Source of the DNA: an uncultured Bacteroidales bacterium | Lineage (GTDB): Bacteria; Bacteroidota; Bacteroidia; Bacteroidales; UBA932 | Assembly (NCBI GenBank): GCA_934675095.1 | Contig: CAKUPC010000031.1 | Coordinates: forward strand, 1-22,795 | DNA: 22,795 nt | Direction of reading: 5' to 3' | Part shown: positions 5,920 to 13,681 of the stretch, piece by piece | Numbering within the stretch: the first letter of the stretch is position 1 | How the letters are laid out: the number at the start of each line of letters is the position of its first letter | Notes under the pieces: model-generated | What the model saw: only the letters and a program-made list of their open reading frames with translations | Database searches by the model: none | What the model was told of the DNA's origin: nothing | Made by a program: the position numbers and the translations under genes

Positions 5920-6735
5920 CTATTTCAGTTTGTCATATTCCTCATCAGTCACCGGCTCCAGCCACTCGTTGGAGCAGTTTTCGCCCGGAACCTCAAAGGC
6001 AAGGTGTGCGAACCAGCTGTCCGAAGCGGCTCCGTGCCAATGTTTTACATTTGCAGGGATGTGGATGACCGTGCCGGGAAGAATCTCCCGAGCGGGCTTG
6101 CCTTCTTCCTGATACCAGCCTCGACCGGCCACTCCGACGAGCATCTGTCCGCCGCCGGTCGTCGCATGATGAATGTGCCAGTTGTTGCGGCAGCGCGGCT
6201 CGAAAGTGACGTTTGCAATCGGAACCTGCTCCGTCGAAACACGCGCAAGGTAGCTGTTTCCGATAAAATATTTAGCGTAAGCCGTGTTCGGCTCCCCTAT
6301 CGGGAATATCATCTCCCGCTGGAATGCCGCCTTCGCATCCTCACCGGCCGTATCCTCAGCCCACACGTCCTTTGCAAGACGGAATGCGGCCCATGCCTTA
6401 GGCCATCCGGCGTAGAACGCAATGTGAGTGATGATTTCGGCAATTTCCGTTCTCGTGATGCCGTTGTTTTTGGCGCTCTGGAGATGGAAAATCAGAGAAT
6501 TGTCCGTAATCCCCTGACTGATAAGCGAGGTGAGCGTCACAAGGCTGCGGTCCCGAAGGCTCAGCAGGTCATTTCGGCTCCAGACCTCACCGAACAGGAT
6601 GTCATCGTTGAGATGAGCGAACTCCGGCGCGAACTCCCCCAACTGGTCATGCCCCGCCGTCTGTACTATCTTTTTCTGTGCCATAACATTAAGTGTTAAT
6701 ATACTGCAAACAATAACAAAAATAAACTTTTTCAT
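5920..6735 (-). CDS. secreted carboxymuconolactone decarboxylase / cupin fusion protein
   Basis: This 271-residue protein has a signal peptide (MKKFIFVIVCSILTLNVMAQ, residues 1-20), so it is probably periplasmic. Residues about 40-120 are a carboxymuconolactone decarboxylase-like domain (LFGEVWSRNDLLSLRDRSL, then THIAFYAGWPKAWAA). It lacks the CxxC of AhpD-type peroxidases. Residues about 172-250 are a cupin with plausible metal ligands: His187, His189 or His190 (NWHIHH), Gln197 and His232 or His234 (KHWHGA). Such two-domain proteins are common in Bacteroidota and usually annotated only by domain; the substrate is unknown. The frame extends upstream to 6774, but the ATG at 6735 gives a standard signal peptide and lies downstream of the -7 element at 6772-6779. 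It is convergent with dinB, with zero bases between the stop codons. Confidence 0.85.
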   Translation of the reverse strand: MKKFIFVIVCSILTLNVMAQKKIVQTAGHDQLGEFAPEFAHLNDDILFGEVWSRNDLLSLRDRSLVTLTSLISQGITDNSLIFHLQSAKNNGITRTEIAEIITHIAFYAGWPKAWAAFRLAKDVWAEDTAGEDAKAAFQREMIFPIGEPNTAYAKYFIGNSYLARVSTEQVPIANVTFEPRCRNNWHIHHATTGGGQMLVGVAGRGWYQEEGKPAREILPGTVIHIPANVKHWHGAASDSWFAHLAFEVPGENCSNEWLEPVTDEEYDKLK

Positions 6736-6771
6736 GACATTGACATATTTGAAAGTCCGTATTTTACGATG

Positions 6772-6779
6772 CAAAGATA
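6772..6779 (-). promoter_or_regulatory. -7 promoter element of the decarboxylase/cupin gene
   Basis: TATCTTTG on the minus strand matches TAnnTTTG, 36 nt upstream of the ATG at 6735. No -33 match is seen at the standard distance. The element is bracketed by the inverted repeat TCCGTAT (6756-6762) / ATACGGA (6792-6798), a possible regulator site. Confidence 0.5.
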
Positions 6780-6914
6780 TGAATTACAACGATACGGAGA
6801 TATACACAAATCACGGACAGAACAACCATTTTTACATTTTCGCAATCGCCGTAACCGTTGATTTTCCAGTTGAATTTTCTCATGGAGACACGAATCTCAT
6901 TGAAAGAAGTTTCG

Positions 6915-6922
6915 TAAATTTG
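6915..6922 (+). promoter_or_regulatory. -7 promoter element of the AlkZ-like gene
   Basis: TAAATTTG, followed by C, matches the extended TAnnTTTGC form seen before other plus-strand genes here. Transcription would start near 6928, about 22 nt before the ATG at 6950. No convincing -33 element was seen. It supports the inner start over the much longer open frame from 6734. Confidence 0.5.
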
Positions 6923-6949
6923 CCTCGCACCATAAAATTACGAACGAAC

Positions 6950-8053
6950 ATGAACCCCATTTCATCAAGACTTCTGAGCCAACAGCTTGTGTGTCCGCAG
7001 TTTAACACACCTGCGAAAGTCGTCTCATGGATGGGAGCGATGCAGGCACAGGACTACCGGGCAATGCGCTGGGCGGTGGCGATGAGGACACGGAAGCCGT
7101 CGTTCGAGGCTTTTGAGAGGGACTTCAATTCCGGGAGAATCGTGCGGACACACCTGCTGCGGTGCACATGGCAGCTGATTTCATGGGAAGACTACACGTG
7201 GATGCGCCCGCTGTGCGCTCCGAAGGCGCTGTCCGCGATGAAAGGCTGGATGACGTCGAACAAGGTCTCCATCTCTCCTGAGGAAGAACAGAGGATTTCG
7301 GGAATATTCGAGGCCACGATGAGCGGAAAACGCAGCGTCGTAAAGGACGAGTTGGTTTCGGCACTCGCGGACGAGGGCATACGCATGGACGAACACCGCC
7401 TGTCCTACCACATCCGACTTGCCGAGCTTTCCGGCCTGCTTTGCAGCGGAGACATGCATCCGAAACTCAATACATGGTGTCTCGTGAGCGAGAAGTTCAA
7501 GGACAGCCCCGACAACACACAGGAAAATGAATGGGCGGACATCTCGCCCTCCGTCACACAGCCAATAAATCGCGAAGAGGCACTGTGCAGACTCGCGACA
7601 AAATATTTCCAAAGCCATTCTCCGGCAACATTCGAGGACTTCGTCTGGTGGTCGGGGCTCAACATCAACGACTGCCGCACCGCAGTTCAGATGCTCGGAG
7701 ACAGGCTTCATGTCGAAAAATGGCGCGGCCGGGAGTTCCTGCTCCACGAAAACTGCCGCACAAGGGGATTCCGCAAAGGCTGCGCTCATCTGATTCCGCC
7801 CTACGACGAATACCTCATCGCCTACAAGAGCCGTGACATCGCCCTCGCTCCGCAGTATTCGCATCACGCGCATAACAACTCGGGCATATTCCGCCCTGTC
7901 ATAGCCATTGACGGAGAAATCGTCGGCAACTGGTCCATGGCATCCAAGGACGGCAATCCGGAATTTTTCAAGGAAAACCTCAACCTCCCGGAAGACTCCA
8001 CAGTCTTCCAGCAACTCGCCGACCAGTTCCGCACATTCAGAACGCTCTGGTAA
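6950..8053 (+). CDS. HTH_42 winged-helix protein, AlkZ-like DNA glycosylase candidate
   Basis: This 367-residue protein belongs to the HTH_42 (AlkZ/YcaQ) superfamily. SSRLLSQQLV (5-14) and VVSWMGAMQAQDYRAMRWA (24-42) form the typical N-terminus. IVRTHLLRCTWQLISWEDYTWM follows, and PPYDEYLIAYKSRD with GIFRPVIAIDGEIVGNWS ends the protein. QAQ (32-34) fits the catalytic QxQ motif of Streptomyces AlkZ, which unhooks alkylated or cross-linked bases; E. coli YcaQ/AlkX has QxD instead. Predicted role: monofunctional glycosylase acting on bulky alkyl lesions. The open frame extends upstream to 6734, but that part crosses the promoter and has no family similarity, so the ATG at 6950 is used. It ends 7 bp from the convergent GH3 gene. 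Many HTH_42 members remain untested, so activity is inferred. Confidence 0.78.
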   Translation: MNPISSRLLSQQLVCPQFNTPAKVVSWMGAMQAQDYRAMRWAVAMRTRKPSFEAFERDFNSGRIVRTHLLRCTWQLISWEDYTWMRPLCAPKALSAMKGWMTSNKVSISPEEEQRISGIFEATMSGKRSVVKDELVSALADEGIRMDEHRLSYHIRLAELSGLLCSGDMHPKLNTWCLVSEKFKDSPDNTQENEWADISPSVTQPINREEALCRLATKYFQSHSPATFEDFVWWSGLNINDCRTAVQMLGDRLHVEKWRGREFLLHENCRTRGFRKGCAHLIPPYDEYLIAYKSRDIALAPQYSHHAHNNSGIFRPVIAIDGEIVGNWSMASKDGNPEFFKENLNLPEDSTVFQQLADQFRTFRTLW

Positions 8054-8060
8054 CCGTCCC

Positions 8061-9749
8061 CTACTCCTCGCTCAGGGAGTCAATCCAGCGCTGGCGGCGG
8101 GCATCCTGGAGGAGCATCACGAGCTTGAACTGGCCGTCGCGGGCCCCTTCGTTGAGGCTGATTTTCTTAAAGAGGTCATAGGCGTTCTTGCGGAGAACAG
8201 TGGCCTTCGGAGCCTTGAGGCGGTGGGAGGCACGCTTTGACTCGTACTCTATGTTCATCTCCTGCAAGTGCCTGTCAACGATTTCCGTAAAACTGTCGGC
8301 CTTGACCTGACGGATGCGGCGGTCGTCGAACTCGTAGTAGAAATCGTACTGCGCCTCCTCCGGGTCAGCGAAACCGATGAAGAAATTGACCTTCCAGCCG
8401 GTCTCCTTCTCGGTCATGCGCACGGCCTCGATGAACTGCTTCTCATAAAGCTTCTCGCCGGTGATGCTCACTATCCCGTTGACCTTCTGCACCATGTGAA
8501 TCTTAGGGGTCTTGTGATACCAGCCGCCGACCTCCACAAGGTCGTTCATGTTGTAGCGGTAGAGACCGGAAAAAGTCGTGACATAGACGCAGTAGCGATG
8601 TCCCTGCTTCAGCTCGTGCAGGCGATAAAAACGGGGATCCGGCTTGTCAAGGTCACATTCCTCGACAAACTCGTAGTAGTGGTAGTGCGGGAAGAGCGTG
8701 GAGTCGATGCCTTCGTCAAGGACGAGCCCGAAACGGCACTCGGAAGCGAAATAGCCGAGTTCCTGGTAGCAGCAGCATGACGGGAGCTGCTCCGCGACCT
8801 TTGCCGAGGCGATTGCCGTGTTGCCGCATTTCCATGAGGAGAGGAACTGTAGCTCGGGCCACCAGTCCTTAATCTGAGGAACAGGATGCTCCGCCTTCAC
8901 TCGGCGCAGAAATTCCGCCCTCTCATGGTCAGGAACCATCACCGGGGCGAGCGCCGCACGGATTTCATCGGAGACATCGAACTTCGCGGACAGGGTTCCG
9001 TTCTCTATGTCAGTGATGTAATCGTCAAAATACTCCTCCGCATTGTGAACGAGTTCGAGTATGGTCGAAGGATTCGGAGCAACGATGTACGTGACGCTGT
9101 GGGCGATCGCAAGCCTCATCATCGTGTAGTACCGCGCCGTATAATCCTTTATGTCATAGACTTCCGACGGAGTGACAAACCGCTCGCGTATGAAACCCGG
9201 CAGCTCCTTGGCGGTCACGCCCGAAACGGAGCCGAACACCGTGCCGTCCTCGGCATATCCCTCGACGACCTTCGCGACCGACACGACCAGCCCTCCGGAA
9301 AGGAACTTTGGCCTCAGCCGCGCGAAATTGTCGAGCCAGACATGCGACATCTTGGAATAGACCTCCTCCATGTAGGTCTCGGAAATCGGAATCCATTTCG
9401 GCTGCGACGTAGTGCCTGAAGTGGTGGCGTACATAAGCGGCTTTCCCGGAATCAGAACGTCCCTCTCGCCCTTCTTGTGCCGCTCGACATACGGGCGGAA
9501 AGCCTCGTACTCCGCCGCCGGGACACACTTTTCAAACATTCTGAACAGCTGCTCCGAAGTCCTAGCCTTGAGGATTGAGCGGAAATGGTGCTCCCGTCCG
9601 TATGCCGTGTTCCTCGCCTTCCAGAGGATTCTTCTTAGTGTTCCCGCACTTGCGTGCTTGGGGTCGCGGGAGGCCATCTCCAACGACATTCTCGGAGAAA
9701 AGGAAAGTATGCGAAGCCCCAGATTGACCAATTGATATGGAATTGTCAT
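8061..9749 (-). CDS. GH3-family acyl-adenylate/amidosynthetase-like protein
   Basis: This 562-residue protein matches the GH3 family, adenylate-forming enzymes best known from plants, where they join jasmonate, auxin or benzoate-type acids to amino acids. Motif 1 is TTSGTTSQPKWIP (109-121), with the SGTT core of the ATP-binding loop. YRYNMNDLVEV (397-407) corresponds to the family YRY..GD.V.V motif. ITGEKL (429-434) marks the hinge to the C-terminal domain. It has no signal peptide, so it is cytoplasmic. Bacterial GH3 substrates are mostly unknown. The ATG at 9749 lies 23 nt downstream of a -7 element (9773-9780). It follows the acyl-CoA ligase-like gene on the same strand, 56 nt away; a hairpin in that gap may separate the two transcripts. 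Confidence 0.85.
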   Translation of the reverse strand: MTIPYQLVNLGLRILSFSPRMSLEMASRDPKHASAGTLRRILWKARNTAYGREHHFRSILKARTSEQLFRMFEKCVPAAEYEAFRPYVERHKKGERDVLIPGKPLMYATTSGTTSQPKWIPISETYMEEVYSKMSHVWLDNFARLRPKFLSGGLVVSVAKVVEGYAEDGTVFGSVSGVTAKELPGFIRERFVTPSEVYDIKDYTARYYTMMRLAIAHSVTYIVAPNPSTILELVHNAEEYFDDYITDIENGTLSAKFDVSDEIRAALAPVMVPDHERAEFLRRVKAEHPVPQIKDWWPELQFLSSWKCGNTAIASAKVAEQLPSCCCYQELGYFASECRFGLVLDEGIDSTLFPHYHYYEFVEECDLDKPDPRFYRLHELKQGHRYCVYVTTFSGLYRYNMNDLVEVGGWYHKTPKIHMVQKVNGIVSITGEKLYEKQFIEAVRMTEKETGWKVNFFIGFADPEEAQYDFYYEFDDRRIRQVKADSFTEIVDRHLQEMNIEYESKRASHRLKAPKATVLRKNAYDLFKKISLNEGARDGQFKLVMLLQDARRQRWIDSLSEE

Positions 9750-9765
9750 AATCGCGTTTTGTAAA

Positions 9766-9791
9766 AATCACGCAAAGTTAGCAAACTTTGC
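9766..9791 (-). terminator. hairpin after the acyl-CoA ligase gene, possible weak terminator
   Basis: GCAAAGTT (9772-9779) and AACTTTGC (9784-9791) are perfect inverted repeats around a 4-nt loop. On the minus strand the hairpin is followed by GTGATTTTT, an imperfect T tract. It lies 15 nt after the ligase stop codon and could end that transcript. The stem is only 8 bp and AT-rich, so termination would be partial. Confidence 0.4.
9773..9780 (-). promoter_or_regulatory. -7 promoter element of the GH3 gene
   Basis: TAACTTTG followed by C on the minus strand matches TAnnTTTGC, the same octamer as before the sialidase and NifU-like genes. It forms the 3' arm of the hairpin at 9772-9791. No clear -33 TTTG is found at the expected distance. 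The transcript would start near 9766, about 17 nt before the ATG. Confidence 0.55.
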
Positions 9792-9805
9792 CGAACAGCC
9801 CGAAA

Positions 9806-11551
9806 TCAGGCATTCTTCTCATCCTGACCGCCGGCATTGTCTCCACCGGCAGCAGAAGCCCTGCCGTCAGCGGAGGCATTGCCGTCAGCAGAATCCGCAG
9901 AATGAGCGCCGTCACGATACTTGAAGCGGCGTATCTTCTGGGTGGCGGTCTTTTCAAACGGTTCCTTGACCACCTCAACTCCGGCCACCTTCGACGAGCG
10001 GTTCACCTTCTTGTTCACATAGTTCATGATTGCCTGCTTACGGGTCTCCAGCTTCTCGAAGAACTGGTCCTCGCTCTCCTGGTTCCAGTCAAGGACATTG
10101 CTGCTGAGCTGCACCAGAGCCACAAGCTTGCCGTCACGCTCCACCACAAGGGACTCATCCACCCCGTCGATGTCGTTGATGACCTTCTCTATTTCCTCCG
10201 GATATATGTTTTCGCCCGAAGGTCCCAGAATCATGTTGTTCAGACGCCCCTTTATGCTGTAGCGTCCCTTCTCATCGACCGACGCGAGGTCGTTTGTCCG
10301 GAACCATCCGTCCTCCGTAAACGCGGCTTTCGTCCTCTCCGGATCCCTGTAGTATCCGAGCATCACATTGTCACCCTTCACGACGATTTCGCCCTCTCCG
10401 GTCTCCGGATTCACGTTTATCAGCTTCACATCCACCCCGTATGCAGCCCCGCCTGTGGTTCCGACATGTGTCTGCTTCACGCCGGCCGTGCAGATGAGCG
10501 GAGCGCACTCGGTCATTCCGTAGCCTATCGCATAGTTGAAATGAGCTTTCTTGAGGAACTTCTCAACGGCAGGATTCAGCTTCGCGCCGCCGATTCCGAA
10601 GAATTTTATGCGTCCGCCGAAAGTATTCTTGAGCCGGAGTCCCACGAACCAGTAGAGCACACAGGCCATCTTCCTGTGCATCCATTTCAGCACCCGGCTC
10701 TTCTGGATGGTCGGCAGGATGCTCGCCTTATACATCTTCTCGATAATAAGAGGCACGGACAGCATGATTGTCGGGCGCACCTTCTTCATAGCCGCGAGAA
10801 GCACGGTGGCCGTCGGCGGCTTCTGGAGATAGAACACCTTCGCGCCCACGAACATCGGATAGAGCATTCCGATGCTCATCTCATAGGTGTGCGGCATCGG
10901 CAGTATAGACAGCCAGACGTCCTTCTCGTCCGTCTTGTGCGCGTGATAGGAAATCACGATGTTGGTGCAGAGATTCCTGTGGCTCAGCATCACGCCCTTG
11001 GCGCTGCCTGTGGTTCCCGAGGTGTAGATTATCGTCGCCAAATCGTCAGGCTGCGGGGCAATCGTGCGTCCGTCGCAGGTGAAGGCGTCGTCGTCCCTGC
11101 TTATGGCAGCAAAAGTCTCTATATCAATGACAAGTGTCAGTTTTTCAATAAGTTCCGGCCGGATTTTGGAGAGATATTTCTTCGACACATATATCGCCCG
11201 GCATCCCGAATGCTCAAGTATGTTGGTCACCTCATTCTCCGAAGAGTCGGGAAGAATAGGCACCGCAACCCTTCCGAATGCCACAGCGGAGAAGAACGCG
11301 ACAGTCCAGTTCGGAGTGTTCTGCGACAGGATTGCAACGCGCTCTCCCGCCCCGATGCCGTACTGAGAAAGTTTCCTCGACAGTTCGTCACAGCGGTGCT
11401 TGAACGAGCCGTAGGTATATTTCAAATCAGTCCCGAGCATCTCCGACATCTGCCGGTTCTCGTAAAATGTTGTGGAATAATCATATAACTTCGCCAAAGT
11501 ATCGACATATTTCTCTCTGAATCCGGTAAGTTTCCTATATAACTTCATCAT
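9806..11551 (-). CDS. AMP-dependent synthetase, long-chain acyl-CoA ligase-like (first copy)
   Basis: This 581-residue ANL-superfamily enzyme is expected to activate a carboxylic acid, probably a fatty acid, via an acyl-adenylate. YTSGTTGSAKG (176-186) is the ATP-binding P-loop motif. YGMTE (344-348) is motif A5. GWFRTNDLASVDEKGRY (415-431) is the ribose-binding region, with Asn in place of the usual Gly of TGD. NIYPEEIE (448-455) follows, and Lys539 in TQKIRRF is the likely catalytic A10 lysine. Residues about 548-581 form an Ala/Gly/Asp/Ser-rich tail beyond the domain. The frame opens at a TTG at 11557; the ATG at 11551 (or 11548) is the better start. A -7 element lies at 11613-11620. Length and motifs resemble long-chain acyl-CoA synthetases, but substrate and final acceptor (CoA or ACP) are not determined. 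Confidence 0.85.
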   Translation of the reverse strand: MMKLYRKLTGFREKYVDTLAKLYDYSTTFYENRQMSEMLGTDLKYTYGSFKHRCDELSRKLSQYGIGAGERVAILSQNTPNWTVAFFSAVAFGRVAVPILPDSSENEVTNILEHSGCRAIYVSKKYLSKIRPELIEKLTLVIDIETFAAISRDDDAFTCDGRTIAPQPDDLATIIYTSGTTGSAKGVMLSHRNLCTNIVISYHAHKTDEKDVWLSILPMPHTYEMSIGMLYPMFVGAKVFYLQKPPTATVLLAAMKKVRPTIMLSVPLIIEKMYKASILPTIQKSRVLKWMHRKMACVLYWFVGLRLKNTFGGRIKFFGIGGAKLNPAVEKFLKKAHFNYAIGYGMTECAPLICTAGVKQTHVGTTGGAAYGVDVKLINVNPETGEGEIVVKGDNVMLGYYRDPERTKAAFTEDGWFRTNDLASVDEKGRYSIKGRLNNMILGPSGENIYPEEIEKVINDIDGVDESLVVERDGKLVALVQLSSNVLDWNQESEDQFFEKLETRKQAIMNYVNKKVNRSSKVAGVEVVKEPFEKTATQKIRRFKYRDGAHSADSADGNASADGRASAAGGDNAGGQDEKNA

Positions 11552-11612
11552 TTTCAAATAAAATTTTCCATGCAGACGGCAAGATTAAAGGAAAATCCAT
11601 GCCAAGCCGCTG

Positions 11613-11620
11613 CAAAGATA
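11613..11620 (-). promoter_or_regulatory. -7 promoter element of the first acyl-CoA ligase-like gene
   Basis: TATCTTTGC on the minus strand matches TAnnTTTGC. It lies between the htpG terminator (11634-11675) and the ligase start, giving a leader of about 55 nt. No good -33 element is seen. Confidence 0.5.
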
Positions 11621-11633
11621 CAACATTTTACAG

Positions 11634-11675
11634 AAAAGCCCGGGCAGGCTCCCCGTGAAGGAAACTGTCCGGGCT
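11634..11675 (-). terminator. intrinsic terminator of htpG
   Basis: AGCCCGGGCAG (11637-11647) pairs with CTGTCCGGGCT (11665-11675), an 11-bp GC-rich stem with one G-U pair around a 17-nt loop. On the minus strand the stem runs into TTTT and then CTG. It lies about 20 nt after the htpG stop codon. Confidence 0.75.
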
Positions 11676-11695
11676 CAATTCATGCGGGACCCCCG

Positions 11696-13564
11696 TTACA
11701 ACAGCTTGTAGCTCCGTGAAATGAAGTCCGCAAGCCCCTTGCCCTTGAGAAGGCCGTTTGCAAGCAGCGCAAGGTCGGTAATCTGACGTGCCTTCTCCTC
11801 CCGCACGGCCTTTGCCTCGTCCGAAGACGCGTCCGCGCCGCGAAGAGCCTCAACCAGAGGGTTCTCAAGATTGACGGTCAGGTTATAGGACTCAGGCATC
11901 GAGCCGTAGAAGTTCAGCCCGCCCCCGAGCTTTGACATCTCGCGGTAACGCCTCATGAACTCAGACTGGGTGATGAGCACCGGAGCGGCGTCCTTGCCGA
12001 GATTGTCAGCCTCGATGTTCCACTCCATCTCCGTCGGGAGACCGGCCTTGAAAATCTCGTCCAGAGCCTTCTTCTCGTCCTCGGAAAGTTCAGGTTTCTT
12101 CCTGTCCTCCTTGACGATGAGCCTGTCAACACTGTCGGAATCGACACGCGCGAACTTCACGTTCTCAAGCTTGGTCTCCAGCATATTCACGAAATAGGAG
12201 TCAAGATGGCAGTCGAGCAGCAGTACATCGTAGCCCTTGTTCTTCGCCGCCTCGATGTAGGAGTACTGCGCCTGCGGATCCGTCGCGTAGAGAATGACAA
12301 GCTTCTTGTCCTTGTCGGTCTGCTCAGCCTCGATTGCCTTGCGGTAGTCCTCGATGCTGAAATACTTGCCGTCCGTATTCTTGAACAGGCAGAACTTGAG
12401 CGCCCGCTCGCAGAACTTCTCGTCGGAAATCATTCCATACTCGATGAAAATCTTGACATTGTCCCACTTCTCCTCAAAGGACTGCCGCTCGTTCTTGAAA
12501 ATCTCCTCAAGACGGTCGGCAACCTTCTTGGTGATGTAGCCGGAAATCTTCTTGACGTTGGCGTCTGACTGGAGATAGCTCCTTGAAACATTCAGCGGAA
12601 TGTCCGGAGAGTCAATCACACCGTGCAGAAGCGTGAGGAAGTCAGGCACAATCGCCTCGACGGAGTCCGTCACGAACATCTGGTTGCAGTATAGCTGAAT
12701 CTTGTTGCGGGAAATCTCCATCTGATCCTTAATTTTAGGGAAATAGAGAATACCCGTGAGATTGAACGGGAAATCAACGTTCAGATGAATGTGGAACAGA
12801 GGGTCGTCCGCCATCGGGTAGAGGGCATGATAGAACTTGTTGTAGTCCTCGTCAGTCAGTTCGGAAGGCTTGCGCGTCCAGAGCGGCTCAACCGTGTTGA
12901 TGACATTGTCCTCGTCGGTATCGACATACTTGCCGTCCTTCCACTCCTGCTTCTTGCCGAACACGACAGGAACCGGCATGAACTTGCAGTATTTGTCGAG
13001 CAGAGACTGGATTCTGCCGCGAGTGGCGAACTCCGCCTCATCCTCTGATATATAAAGCGTTATGACCGTTCCGCGCTCCGTCTTGTCGCAGTCCTCCATA
13101 GTGTATTCCGGAGAGCCGTCGCAAGTCCACTTCACGGCCTTCGCGCCCTCCTTCCAGCTCAGCGTCTCAATCGTCACCTTGTCGGCGACCATAAAGGCGG
13201 AGTAGAAACCGAGTCCGAAATGGCCAATGATGTTGCCGATCTGATCCTTATACTTTTCAAGGAACTCGCCTGCGGAAGAGAACGCAATCTGGTTGATGTA
13301 CTTGTCAACCTCCTCCGAGGTCATGCCGATGCCGTTGTCCATGATTTTCAGAGTCTTTGCCGCCTCATCCAGCTCAACGCGAACCTTCAGATCCCCGAGT
13401 TCGGCCTTATACTCGCCGGATGCGGCAAGAGCCCTCATCTTCTGCGTCGCATCAACCGCATTGGCGACAAGCTCACGCAGAAATATCTCATGATCCGAAT
13501 AAAGGAATTTCTTGATTACCGGAAATATGTTTTCCGTCGTCACACCTATTTTTCCGTTTGCCAT
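11696..13564 (-). CDS. htpG: molecular chaperone HtpG (Hsp90)
   Basis: This 622-residue cytoplasmic Hsp90 chaperone uses ATP to remodel client proteins. The N-terminal GHKL ATPase is plain: FLRELVANAVDAT (28-40) with Glu31 and Asn35, DNGIGM (76-81) and GHFGLGFYSAF (114-124). The middle domain has PLFHIHLNVDFPFNLTGILYFP, SRNKIQLYCNQMFV and NVSRSYLQ, typical of bacterial HtpG. The C-terminal dimerisation region is present. Its length is close to the E. coli protein and shorter than the roughly 680 residues I recall for Bacteroides. It starts at the ATG at 13564 after an A/T-rich leader. No exact TAnnTTTG was found (only a TGAGTTTG-like match), so heat-shock or alternative control is possible. 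It stands alone between two terminators. Confidence 0.96.
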   Translation of the reverse strand: MANGKIGVTTENIFPVIKKFLYSDHEIFLRELVANAVDATQKMRALAASGEYKAELGDLKVRVELDEAAKTLKIMDNGIGMTSEEVDKYINQIAFSSAGEFLEKYKDQIGNIIGHFGLGFYSAFMVADKVTIETLSWKEGAKAVKWTCDGSPEYTMEDCDKTERGTVITLYISEDEAEFATRGRIQSLLDKYCKFMPVPVVFGKKQEWKDGKYVDTDEDNVINTVEPLWTRKPSELTDEDYNKFYHALYPMADDPLFHIHLNVDFPFNLTGILYFPKIKDQMEISRNKIQLYCNQMFVTDSVEAIVPDFLTLLHGVIDSPDIPLNVSRSYLQSDANVKKISGYITKKVADRLEEIFKNERQSFEEKWDNVKIFIEYGMISDEKFCERALKFCLFKNTDGKYFSIEDYRKAIEAEQTDKDKKLVILYATDPQAQYSYIEAAKNKGYDVLLLDCHLDSYFVNMLETKLENVKFARVDSDSVDRLIVKEDRKKPELSEDEKKALDEIFKAGLPTEMEWNIEADNLGKDAAPVLITQSEFMRRYREMSKLGGGLNFYGSMPESYNLTVNLENPLVEALRGADASSDEAKAVREEKARQITDLALLANGLLKGKGLADFISRSYKLL

Positions 13565-13627
13565 AATATTTTTGGTTTTAATTTATACATATTATTATAT
13601 ATGCCGATGTTCAAACTCAATACCAAT

Positions 13628-13658
13628 AAAAAGGAGACCGACATTTTGTCAGTCTCCT
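13628..13658 (-). terminator. intrinsic terminator after the envelope operon
   Basis: AGGAGACCGAC (13632-13642) and GTCAGTCTCCT (13648-13658) form an 11-bp stem with one wobble pair and a 5-nt loop. On the minus strand a TTTTT run follows directly (13632-13628). It ends the two-gene barrel/lipoprotein unit before htpG. The plus-strand side lacks a T tract. Confidence 0.8.
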
Positions 13659-13681
13659 GTCATACCGCTGCCGCAATACCC

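Noticed and set aside
6734..6949. 72-residue N-terminal extension of the AlkZ-like protein
   Set aside because: It overlaps the divergent promoters and has no similarity to the family; the conserved N-terminus starts at the ATG at 6950.
9788..11488. 566-codon open frame on the plus strand, antisense to the first acyl-CoA ligase
   Set aside because: It has no recognisable domain, is rich in His, Arg and Leu as expected of an antisense frame in GC-rich DNA, and exactly mirrors a gene with all ANL motifs.
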